NCBI RefSeq assembly: GCF_015704865.1
Contig: NZ_JADQTO010000025.1
Span: forward strand, 105,376-169,375
Direction: 5' to 3'
DNA: 64,000 nucleotides
Origin: Actinoplanes aureus
GTDB lineage: Bacteria; Actinomycetota; Actinomycetes; Mycobacteriales; Micromonosporaceae
The notes below the pieces were generated by a model that was not told the DNA's origin, made no database searches, and saw only the letters and a list, made by a program, of their open reading frames with translations. Positions 1-7,040 of this stretch are shown piece after piece; the stretch's first letter is position 1; the number at the start of each line of letters is the position of its first letter. Both the position numbers and the translations under genes were made by a program.

Positions 1-373
1 CCAGCCCCTGCTCGCTGGGCGATCCCGGGTTGCCGCCGTAGCCGCGGTACTCCAGTAGCAGCACGGTCAGCCCGAGCCGGGCGAGCGCCTCGCCGAGCGG
101 GAGACGACCGTACCGATTGCCCGCGTTGCCGGGTGCCACGAGCACGGCGAGGCGGCGGTCCGGCGTACCCGGCATGGGTTTGATCAACCAGGCACCCAGC
201 CGCAGCCCGTCGGACGTGCGCAGGGTGACCTCGCTCGCGCCGGCCGCCTGCGGCGGCGCCGCGCGGTCCGGGAAGTAGATCAGCTTGCGCTGCACGGCCC
301 AGGCCAAGATCAAGATCAAAACCAGGGCGATCAGTACGGCCACAGCACCGCGCACCAGAGCCCTCCTCCCCAT
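1..373 (-). CDS. Alpha/beta hydrolase, membrane-anchored, C-terminus cut by window edge
   Basis: Reading the minus strand from ATG at 373 gives an open frame of about 124 codons running off the left edge. A hydrophobic segment at about residues 8-26 (VAVLIALVLILILAWAV) suggests an N-terminal membrane anchor. It is followed by QRKLIYFPD, then LAVLVAPGNAGNR and LLLEYRGYGGNPG, which match the early strands of alpha/beta hydrolases of the BEM46/YfhR type. The Gly-Asn after the first core strand would form the oxyanion region. The nucleophile elbow and catalytic His lie outside the window, so activity and substrate cannot be judged. It is divergent from the next gene. Confidence 0.75.
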   Translation of the reverse strand, partial: MGRRALVRGAVAVLIALVLILILAWAVQRKLIYFPDRAAPPQAAGASEVTLRTSDGLRLGAWLIKPMPGTPDRRLAVLVAPGNAGNRYGRLPLGEALARLGLTVLLLEYRGYGGNPGSPSEQGL

Positions 374-427
374 CCCGTCATTCTCCGCCGCCGGTGGATT
401 GATGCGCCCGGATGTCACCATGATCGC

Positions 428-946
428 GTGGACTTCCGGGAGATGTGTGCGCACCTGGCATTGATCTTTGTGGCGTGCGGTTTCGCGGGTTCGGTGCTGG
501 TGGACGCCGGTCGGGCCGTGGTCTACCGGAACACCTGGTTCGAGGGGGTGGCGACCGTCGAGCAGGTCAACGTGAGCGACGCCGGCCGGACCTACCGCCT
601 CTCCTTCCCGTGGAAGGGTGAGATGCGCCAGGCGTGGACCGAGCGGGACGCCGGGGACCCGCAGCCCGGTGACCGGATCCAGGTCTACATCAACGAGGAC
701 GATCTGACGTCGGTGGCGATGGAGGGCTGGGCCTGGGACAACCGGTTCCAATACCTGGCCCGGCTCGCGGCCGCGGGCCTGGTCTCGCTGGGTGTGGCCC
801 TGCGCGTGCGGTACCTGTGGCGCAAGCCGGAGCCACCGCGTCGCATCCTGCGGCCGCGCGGGAACCCGGGTCTCCGGCGGCCGCCCGCACGCAAGCGGCG
901 ACGCCGGTCGACGATCAGGCGGGGGTCCGGGCCGTCACATCGTTAG
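428..946 (+). CDS. DUF3592-like membrane protein
   Basis: A 172-residue protein from a GTG start. A hydrophobic segment at residues 8-27 is followed by a soluble domain of about 80 residues with alternating short strands (GVATVEQVNVSDAGRTYRL, PGDRIQVYIN). A second hydrophobic stretch lies near residues 110-128, and the tail is extremely basic (Arg/Lys/Pro-rich, about 40 residues). This two-TM plus beta-rich layout resembles DUF3592 proteins of unknown role. The basic tail could contact lipid head groups or nucleic acid, but nothing shows this. The stop codon overlaps the iron box at 943. Confidence 0.6.
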   Translation: MDFREMCAHLALIFVACGFAGSVLVDAGRAVVYRNTWFEGVATVEQVNVSDAGRTYRLSFPWKGEMRQAWTERDAGDPQPGDRIQVYINEDDLTSVAMEGWAWDNRFQYLARLAAAGLVSLGVALRVRYLWRKPEPPRRILRPRGNPGLRRPPARKRRRRSTIRRGSGPSHR

Positions 947-961
947 GCTAGCCTTACCTTC
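943..961. promoter_or_regulatory. Iron box (IdeR/DmdR operator-like)
   Basis: The sequence TTAGGCTAGCCTTACCTTC matches the actinobacterial IdeR consensus TTAGGTTAGGCTAACCTAA at 14 of 19 positions, with the core TTAGG..AG.CT.ACCT kept. It ends 27 bp before the GTG of the AraC-like gene, as expected for an iron-repressed promoter. The downstream siderophore-interacting protein gives independent support. Confidence 0.75.
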
Positions 962-988
962 ACTCGTGGTCGGCGGGGAGAGGGTGCG

Positions 989-1444
989 GTGGTGACGGAC
1001 ACGGCGATTCTGGTCGAAGTGCGGGACGCGAAGCTGTTCGCCCTGCTCTCCGGATTGCGCGGCAGCCGGCTGGCGGTTCCCGAGCCGCGCAGCCCGATCG
1101 CCCGCGCGGTCGCCGGCTCCCTCGCCGAGACGCCCGGGGACCAGCGCACCGCCACCGAGTGGGCGGCCCTGCACTTCACCAGCTCCACCAGCCTGCGCCG
1201 GGCGTTCCGCGCGGAGAGCGGGCTGTCCTTCACCGAGTGGCGCACCCGGCTGCGGCTCAACCACTCACTCGACCTGCTGGCGAAGGGGATGCTGGTCGGC
1301 GCTGTCGCCGCCCGGGTGGGCTTCACCAGCGCCAACGGCTACATCCTGGCGTTCCGGCGGCACTTCGGTGAGACGCCGGGCGCGTACATCGCCCGTCGCA
1401 GCAGCTCCGGAGGTCCGATACATGGCCAGCTTCAAGGTTCGTAA
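989..1444 (+). CDS. AraC-family transcriptional regulator (short, HTH only)
   Basis: A 151-residue protein whose C-terminal 100 residues form a double helix-turn-helix of the AraC/XylS type: TSSTSLRRAFRAESGLSFTEW, then VGAVAARVGFTSANGYILAF, then a final FRRHFGETPGAYIAR. The first 50 residues are too short for a normal effector domain. The GTG at 989 lies 5-6 bases after GGAGAGG; the next codon (992) is also GTG. It sits 27 bp after an iron box and overlaps the ferric-siderophore reductase gene by 23 bases, so the two are probably co-transcribed and iron-repressed. It likely controls siderophore uptake genes; its ligand is unknown. Confidence 0.85.
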   Translation: MVTDTAILVEVRDAKLFALLSGLRGSRLAVPEPRSPIARAVAGSLAETPGDQRTATEWAALHFTSSTSLRRAFRAESGLSFTEWRTRLRLNHSLDLLAKGMLVGAVAARVGFTSANGYILAFRRHFGETPGAYIARRSSSGGPIHGQLQGS

Positions 1445-2240
1445 GGCGGTCGACCCGCACGTGCTCATGCTCGAGGTGGCCGGCGGCGAGCGGGTCTCGC
1501 CCAACGTGGTGCGGGTGACCCTCGGCGGCGAAGGCCTCGGCAGGTTCACGCCGCTCGGCTTCGACCAGTGGTTCCGTCTCTTCCTGCCCCGCCCGGGACA
1601 GGACACCCTGAAGCTGCCGACCGCCACCTCCGGCCTCTGGTACGCGCAGTACCTGGCCACCGCGAAGCAGAAGCGGCCGTACGTGCGCAACTACACGGTC
1701 CGCGCCTACCGCGCCGAACAGCGCGAACTCGACGTGGACTTCGTCATCCACCGGGAGGCGGACGGCAGCTGCGGCCCGGCCGCCTCGTTCGCGCTGAACG
1801 CCAAGCCCGGTGACCAGGTCGGCCTGCTGGACCAGGGGATCGGCTACAACCCGCGGCACGAGCACGACTGGACGCTGCTGATCGCCGACGAGACCGGCCT
1901 GCCCGCGGTGGCCGGCATCTGCGAGTCACTGCCCGGGGACGCGAAGGGCCTGGCCATTGTGGAGTTGCCGTCGGCCGAGGACCGGCAGGAGTTCCGGGTG
2001 CCGGCGGGCGTCGAGCTGCACTGGGTGCCCCGCGACGGGGCGGGCGGGGTGCCGGGCGGGCTGGCCATGTCCCGCCTCCGCGAGACCCAGCTGCTGGGCG
2101 GGACCGTCTACGCGTACCTGGTGGGTGAGTCGGCGCTGGTCACCGGCGGCCGCCGCCACCTGGTCGAGGAACTGCGGGTGCCCAAGAACCAGGTGGACTT
2201 CATCGGCTACTGGCGGCACGGCCGGCCGGCCGGCACCTGA
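1422..2240 (+). CDS. Siderophore-interacting protein (FAD-dependent ferric-siderophore reductase)
   Basis: A 272-residue protein of the ViuB/SIP family, which reduces Fe(III)-siderophore in the cytoplasm to release iron. The FAD-binding barrel carries VRNYTVRAYR (about residues 85-95) and the following DVDFVIHREADGSCGPAASF. The NAD(P)H-like domain starts at DWTLLIADETGLPAVAGI and ends with a SIP-typical YWRHGRP. I chose ATG 1422, preceded by GGAGG at 1409, over an in-frame upstream start that would bury it in the AraC gene. It overlaps that gene by 23 bases, suggesting translational coupling under the iron box at 943. Confidence 0.9.
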   Translation: MASFKVRKAVDPHVLMLEVAGGERVSPNVVRVTLGGEGLGRFTPLGFDQWFRLFLPRPGQDTLKLPTATSGLWYAQYLATAKQKRPYVRNYTVRAYRAEQRELDVDFVIHREADGSCGPAASFALNAKPGDQVGLLDQGIGYNPRHEHDWTLLIADETGLPAVAGICESLPGDAKGLAIVELPSAEDRQEFRVPAGVELHWVPRDGAGGVPGGLAMSRLRETQLLGGTVYAYLVGESALVTGGRRHLVEELRVPKNQVDFIGYWRHGRPAGT

Positions 2241-2252
2241 GGCCGCCGCCGG

Positions 2253-3698
2253 TCAGCGGGGCAGCGTCACGGTGAACCGGGTGCCGCCGCCCGGCCCCGG
2301 TTCGGCGGCGATGGTGCCACCGTGCGCCTCGACGATCGCCTTGGTGACGGCCAGCCCCAGCCCGGTGCCCTTGATCTTGCGGTCGGTCGCGGTGCTGGCC
2401 CGGAAGAACCGGGTGAACAGCTGCGCGTACTGCTCGGCCGGGATGCCGATCCCGGTGTCGGTGACCGCCACGACGACCGTGGTGTCGGTGGCGCCGGCGG
2501 TGACGGTCACCGTGCCGCCGGCCGGCGTGTACTTGATCGCGTTGGAGAGCAGGTTGTCCAGCACCTGCCGCAGCCGGGCGGCGTCGCCCGGCACCACCGG
2601 TAGCGCGCCGATCTCGGCGACCAGGGTGACCGGCCGGGCGTCCGCGTTGCGCTGATGCTCCTGTACGGCCTGGCGCAGCAGCCGCTCCGGTCGCAGCGGC
2701 CGGGGGTCGATCGCGGTGTGCCCGTTCTCCAGCCGGGCCAGATCGAGCAGGTCCTCGACCAGGTGCACCAGGTGGGCGCTGGTGCGCTCGATGACGGCCA
2801 GTTCCGGCCGCCAGGCCAGTTCCGGCTCCTCCAGCAGCGACTCGGTGTACGCCGCGATGATCGCGATCGGGTTGCGCAGCTCGTGGCTGACGACGGCGAC
2901 CAGCTCGTCCTTCATCCGGTCCAGTTCCTCCAGCCGGCGCATCTGCTGCTCCCGCTGGTCGGCCAGTTCCCGCCGCTCGGTGACGTTGGTGCTGATCCCG
3001 TCGACGTAGAGGTGGCCGTCCTCTATCCGGGGCATACCCCGGGTCCACACCCACCGGATCCGCCCGTCCACCCCGATCACCCGGCACTCGATCTCACCGG
3101 CCCGGCCGGCGGTCATCTGGTCGCGGAACCCGGCGAAGGCGTCCAGGTCGTCCGGGTGTATCCGCTCCGTCTGCTCGTCCGCGCCGTGGGTTTCGCCGCC
3201 GAACACGCCGGTCGCGCCCGGCGTGATGAACACCGGCCGGACGTGCGCGTCCGGCATGATCTCGACCGTCCAGATGCAGTCGTTGACGTTCTGGACGACC
3301 CGGTTCAGATCGCGCCGCGCGGCGGCCAGTGCCAGCGTCAGGTCCTCGGCGCGGCGGCGCTCCACGAAACGGCCGACCTGCGCGGCGATGTCGTGCAGCA
3401 CGGTCAGCACGTCGTCGTCGCGGGGCACCTCGGTGCCGGTCAGGAAGGTGAGCACTCCGGCCACCTGGTGTTCGCCGTGCACCGGCAGGCCGATCGCGGT
3501 GCTGATCCACAGCTCGGCGCCCCGCGCCCAGACCGCGCCCGGCAGCCCCTCACCGCGGCGGAAGCTCACCGCTTCGTGGCCGGCCTCCGCCTGCGACCAG
3601 CCGCCGGCCCGTTCGATCACCTCGCGTTCCTCGTCGACCTCCCAGTACTCGGCGCGCACCCAGTCCAACTCGGTGGCGACCGCGGTGGCCGCCGCCAC
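2253..3698 (-). CDS. Multi-sensor histidine kinase, C-terminal (GAF-PAS-kinase) half of a frameshifted gene
   Basis: This frame holds the kinase half of one large sensor kinase. In order it has a GAF domain (from TELDWVRAEYWEV to about residue 115), a PAS domain (IWTVEIMPDAHVRPVF to WVWTRGMPRIEDG), a HisKA helix with the phosphorylated His in VSHELRNPIAII, and an ATPase domain with N box LDNLLSNAIKYTP, G1 DTGIGIPAEQ and G2 GTGLGLAVTKAIVEAHGG. All catalytic motifs look intact. The open frame continues upstream of 3698 as AVAQALSEATSAREA, matching the end of the 3757-4581 piece after a one-base shift. A GTG at 3698 could allow separate translation, but no good ribosome site is seen. No response regulator is adjacent. 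Confidence 0.8.
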   Translation of the reverse strand: MAAATAVATELDWVRAEYWEVDEEREVIERAGGWSQAEAGHEAVSFRRGEGLPGAVWARGAELWISTAIGLPVHGEHQVAGVLTFLTGTEVPRDDDVLTVLHDIAAQVGRFVERRRAEDLTLALAAARRDLNRVVQNVNDCIWTVEIMPDAHVRPVFITPGATGVFGGETHGADEQTERIHPDDLDAFAGFRDQMTAGRAGEIECRVIGVDGRIRWVWTRGMPRIEDGHLYVDGISTNVTERRELADQREQQMRRLEELDRMKDELVAVVSHELRNPIAIIAAYTESLLEEPELAWRPELAVIERTSAHLVHLVEDLLDLARLENGHTAIDPRPLRPERLLRQAVQEHQRNADARPVTLVAEIGALPVVPGDAARLRQVLDNLLSNAIKYTPAGGTVTVTAGATDTTVVVAVTDTGIGIPAEQYAQLFTRFFRASTATDRKIKGTGLGLAVTKAIVEAHGGTIAAEPGPGGGTRFTVTLPR

Positions 3699-3756
3699 GG
3701 CCGCCTCCCGGGCCGAGGTCGCTTCGGAGAGTGCCTGGGCGACGGCGTGCCCGGCA

Positions 3757-4581
3757 GCGGCGCAGCATCTCGGCGCGGTGCGCCTCGGTGACCTCGTGCA
3801 TGGCGACGACGGCGCCGAGGCGCCGGCCGTCCGGGGTGTCGATCGGCCGGGCGTTGGCCAGGAAGCGGCGCGGCGCCCGCTCCGGCGTGCGGATCACCAT
3901 CTCCTCGTGCTGCACGGACTCTCCGGCGTACGCGCGAGCCAGCGGCACCTCGTCCGGGCTCATCCGGGTACGGCCGTCCGCCCGGTACAGGTGGTAGGTG
4001 GTGGCCCACGCCTCCGCGCCGACCGTCCGCAGCCCGAGCCCGTGGATCTCCCGCATCGCCGGGTTGAACTGGGCCAGCCGCCCGTCGCTGCCGCACGCCG
4101 CCACCCCGGTGTCCAGGCTGTTCAGCAACGCCTGGAGGAACGCACGCTCCTGTTCCCGCTCGAACGCGTCGGATCCGCTGTCCGAGGCGACGAGCGCCTC
4201 GGCCGCGGCGGCCAGGTCCGCCAGGTTCGCCAGGTCCTCGTCGGTCCACCGGCGCGGCACGATGTCGGTCACGAAGAACGTGCCGACCGCCGCGCCGTCC
4301 GCCCCGCGCAGTGGATGACCGGCGTAGGCGACCACGTGCTGACCCTCGCCGGACGCCGTGCTGACCCGGTGGTCGGCCCGGGCGTCGGTGACGATCAGCG
4401 GTGCGTTCTCGGCGTGCACGTAACGGCTGGCCGGATGCCGGGCCGGCCGCCGGGGGTCGCCCGGCAGGAACACCCCGGCCATCGGCGCGCGCAGCACCCT
4501 GGCCGCCGCCCGGGTCAGCCGATCCAGCGCGGGCGTCTCCGTTCGCGTGCCCCTCGCCAGGTCGTTCTCACCTGCCGTCAC
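3757..4581 (-). pseudogene. Sensor (GAF-PAS) N-terminal half of the frameshifted histidine kinase
   Basis: From GTG 4581 the frame encodes a GAF domain (LTRAAARVLRAPMAGVFL, then GHPLRGADGAAVGTFFV and a FFVTDIVPRRW-type ending) and a PAS domain (LLNSLDTGVAACGSDG to RRLGAVVAMHEVTEAHRAEM). After EMLRR the frame degenerates into Arg/Gly-rich nonsense and stops at 3550. Removing one base near 3756 restores RRAGHAVAQALSEATS and joins it to the kinase half. The whole gene (2253-4581) would then be a GAF-PAS-GAF-PAS-HisKA-HATPase kinase of about 776 residues. Either a real indel or a sequencing error could explain this; I cannot tell which. Confidence 0.7.
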
Positions 4582-4660
4582 CCCATCCCGATCGGCCGCC
4601 GAAAGCGGTCACTGAGTTCCGGCGGATGTTTCCGGTGACGGCCGTCTCAGCGGCGCTAGG

Positions 4661-4671
4661 AATTTAAAATT
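4661..4671. promoter_or_regulatory. AT-rich palindrome in the NmrA-like gene promoter region
   Basis: The 11-bp perfect palindrome AATTTAAAATT stands out against about 70% GC surroundings, in the intergenic gap between the divergent histidine kinase and the NmrA-like gene. It is 70 bp before the ATG, a reasonable place for an operator or a promoter element. No binding protein is known. Confidence 0.35.
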
Positions 4672-4740
4672 TGAAGGACCGGTTGTGGTGATCTGCGAGC
4701 GCCGATCAGGCCCCGCACCGGATACAGGGGAGTGAGCAAC

Positions 4741-5688
4741 ATGAGCGAGAAGAAGATCATCGCGGTTGTCGGCGCCACCGGGTCGCAGGGCGGCGGACTG
4801 GTGCGGGCCATCCTGGCCGACCCCGACGGTGGATTCGCGGTGCGCGCCCTGACCCGGGATGTCACCTCGCCCAAGGCGCAGGAGCTGGTCAAGCTCGGCG
4901 CCGAGGTGGTGCAGGCGGACAACTATGACCCGGAGAGCCTGGAGCGGGCGTTCGCCGGAGCGTACGGCGCCTTCCTGGTGACGAACTTCTGGGCGCACAT
5001 GTCGGCTGCCAAGGAGCTCGAGGAGGCCGCCAACCTGGCCGGCGCCGCGAAGCGGGCCGGACTGCGACACGTCGTCTGGTCGACCCTGGAGGACACCCGC
5101 GACCACATCGCGGTCGACAACGACCGGATGCCGACGCTGCAGGAGAAGTACAACGTCCCGCACTTCGACGCCAAGGCCGAGGCGGACGAGCTGTTCCGCG
5201 CGGCGGGAGTGCCGACCACCTTCCTGCGCACCACCTTCTACTGGGAGAACCTGGCCAACGGCTGGGGCGCCACCCGCGACGAGAACGGCGTGCTCACACT
5301 CGCCCTGCCGATGGGCGAGAGCAGGCTCGCCGGGATCGCGGTCGAGGACATCGGCAAGACCGCCTACGCGATCCTCAAGGCGGGCGCCTCGTACGCCGGG
5401 CGTACCGTCCACATCGCCGGCGAGCACCTGACCGGTGAGCAGGTCGCCGCGGGCCTGAGCCGGGCCGTCGGCGAGCCGGTCGTCTACCGTCCGCTCACCC
5501 ACGACGCCTACCGGAACCTGGGCTTTCCGGGCGCCGACGAGGCGGGCAACATGCTCCAGTACTACACCGAGTTCGAGGACTACTTCACCGGCGTCCGCGA
5601 CCTGGACGAGGTCCGCAAGCTCAACCCCGAGCTGCAGACCTTCGACCAGTGGCTGGACGCCAACGGTCACACCATCCCCACCGCCTGA
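4741..5688 (+). CDS. NmrA-like NAD(P)-binding protein
   Basis: A 315-residue atypical short-chain dehydrogenase. The N-terminal dinucleotide motif VVGATGSQGGGLVRA is the GxxGxxG form of NmrA/HSCARG proteins. It is followed by ALTRDVTSPKAQEL, where the Arg would contact the NADP phosphate, then AEVVQADNYDPESL and FLVTNFWAH. Most members sense NADP rather than catalyse a reaction, as the usual active-site Tyr-Lys pair is missing. The start is ATG 4741, 8 bases after GGGGAG; the in-frame GTG at 4732 overlaps that ribosome site. It is transcribed alone, away from the frameshifted kinase. Confidence 0.85.
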   Translation: MSEKKIIAVVGATGSQGGGLVRAILADPDGGFAVRALTRDVTSPKAQELVKLGAEVVQADNYDPESLERAFAGAYGAFLVTNFWAHMSAAKELEEAANLAGAAKRAGLRHVVWSTLEDTRDHIAVDNDRMPTLQEKYNVPHFDAKAEADELFRAAGVPTTFLRTTFYWENLANGWGATRDENGVLTLALPMGESRLAGIAVEDIGKTAYAILKAGASYAGRTVHIAGEHLTGEQVAAGLSRAVGEPVVYRPLTHDAYRNLGFPGADEAGNMLQYYTEFEDYFTGVRDLDEVRKLNPELQTFDQWLDANGHTIPTA

Positions 5689-5769
5689 CGCTACCGGCCG
5701 CCGGCGCCGACTCACCTAGCCTCCTAGGACGGGTGCGGGCGGTGCCGGGGGTCGCGCTACAGTCCGGCT

Positions 5770-6330
5770 GTGTCAGCACCTGAGATCACCGTGGCCACCA
5801 CGGCCGACCGCACCGGGATCGTCGAATCCCTGGTCGCAGCGTTCCGTAACGACCCTGTTCTGCGCTTCCTCTTTCCGGACGAGGAGACCTATCCGGCGCA
5901 CGCGGCCGCCTTCTTCGGTCATCTCTTCGACAAGCGGGTGGGCCGGCAGTCGATCTGGACGATCGGCGGGGCGGCGGTGGCGATCTGGGAGCCGCCGGTC
6001 GGCACCGCGGCCGTCACCAGCCATGTGGCCGAGCCGGATCTGCCGCCCGATGCCGTCGCGCGGTTGAAGGATTACGACCACGCCGTGCACAGCGCCCTGC
6101 CGGACAGTCCGTTCTGGTACCTGGGCGTTCTCGGCACCGATCCGGCGAGCGCCGGTCGCGGCTGGGGCCGTGCCGTGATGGCCGCCGGGCTCAACCGGGC
6201 CGCGGCCGACGGGCTGCCAGCGATCTTGGAGACCAGCACGCCCGGCAACGTCGAGTTCTACCGCCGGGCGGGCTGGCGGGTGGTGGGCGAGCTGACCGCA
6301 CCGCTACCGATCTGGATCATGCAGCAGTAA
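5770..6330 (+). CDS. GNAT-family N-acetyltransferase
   Basis: A 186-residue protein with the GNAT fold. Strand 4 is FWYLGVLGTDP, followed by the acetyl-CoA pyrophosphate loop ASAGRGWGRAVM (the Q/RxxGxG/A motif) and a C-terminal TSTPGNVEFYRRAGWRVVGE, typical of the last helix-strand. The N-terminal half (VAAFRNDPVLRFLFPDE) resembles small-molecule acetyltransferases of actinobacteria. The start is GTG 5770. The substrate is unknown. It converges on the DUF1269 gene, whose stop is 9 bases away. Confidence 0.8.
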   Translation: MSAPEITVATTADRTGIVESLVAAFRNDPVLRFLFPDEETYPAHAAAFFGHLFDKRVGRQSIWTIGGAAVAIWEPPVGTAAVTSHVAEPDLPPDAVARLKDYDHAVHSALPDSPFWYLGVLGTDPASAGRGWGRAVMAAGLNRAAADGLPAILETSTPGNVEFYRRAGWRVVGELTAPLPIWIMQQ

Positions 6331-6338
6331 GCGGGCGG

Positions 6339-6878
6339 TCAGGGTGTCGCCTCGACCGCCTTGGCCGCCTGCGCGATCGCGGCGGTGTCCGCCTTGAGCT
6401 CGCGGGCCACCACCTTCTCCGCGGTCTGCCGCAGCACCCGCTCCACCTTGGGCCCCATGTCGACCGCCGCGACCACCACCAGCCCGGCCTCGCCGTCGTC
6501 CAGCAGTTCGCCGAGTTCCTTGATGTCGTGCCGGCTCATCCCGGCCGCGGCGTGCCCGGCCAGGGCGCCGATCAGCGCACCGCCGCCGGTGGTCGCGGCC
6601 AGCAGGCCGCCGCCGAGGGCCGCGAACGGGAAGATCACCGCGGACAGGCCGACGGCCAGGCCGAGCCCGGCGCCCATCCCGCCGCCGACCCGGGTCGGCA
6701 TCTCGTGCTTCTTGATGATCTTCGTCTTGCCGTCCCCGCTGCGCTCCAGCACGGCCGCGTCGTAGTCGTCGATCAGACCCTCGTCCCGGTGCAGGGTCTT
6801 CACCAGCTCGTAGTCCGCCCGTGCCGCGGCCACGCTCGGATACACGCCTACATAGACGGAGTACGTGTCGACAGCCAT
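6339..6878 (-). CDS. DUF1269 family membrane protein
   Basis: A 179-residue protein. A soluble N-terminal ferredoxin-like segment (YSVYVGVYPSVAAARADYEL) is followed by a glycine-zipper-like hydrophobic region at about residues 65-110 (Gly/Ala-rich, two probable membrane passes) and a C-terminal domain with GLVVVAAVDMGPKVERVL and a Lys/Ala-rich helix. This matches DUF1269, of unknown function. Similar genes often lie near stress or transporter genes; here the next gene upstream on the same strand is the P-type ATPase, 123 bp away. Confidence 0.75.
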   Translation of the reverse strand: MAVDTYSVYVGVYPSVAAARADYELVKTLHRDEGLIDDYDAAVLERSGDGKTKIIKKHEMPTRVGGGMGAGLGLAVGLSAVIFPFAALGGGLLAATTGGGALIGALAGHAAAGMSRHDIKELGELLDDGEAGLVVVAAVDMGPKVERVLRQTAEKVVARELKADTAAIAQAAKAVEATP

Positions 6879-6962
6879 TTCCGTCCCTCCCGCTCGTTCC
6901 GCGTCTGGAACGACCGTGCCGCACGGGCCAACGGGTTCGCTTCCTCCCGGGCGGATGAGCCG

Positions 6963-7040
6963 CTACCGCGCCGGCCGCATGCCGAGCGGCCGGTCGAACA
7001 ACTACCGCGCCGGCCGCATGCCGAGCAGCCGGTCGAACAG
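6963..7040. repeat. 39-bp tandem duplication covering the end of the P-type ATPase gene
   Basis: Two copies (6963-7001 and 7002-7040) of a 39-bp unit differ at a single base (GCGGCC versus GCAGCC). On the minus strand each unit encodes LFDRLLGMRPAR plus a TAG stop (Leu to Pro in the distal copy). The real gene ends in the first-read copy, so the second is a silent remnant after the stop. This is a recent tandem duplication. Confidence 0.85.
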
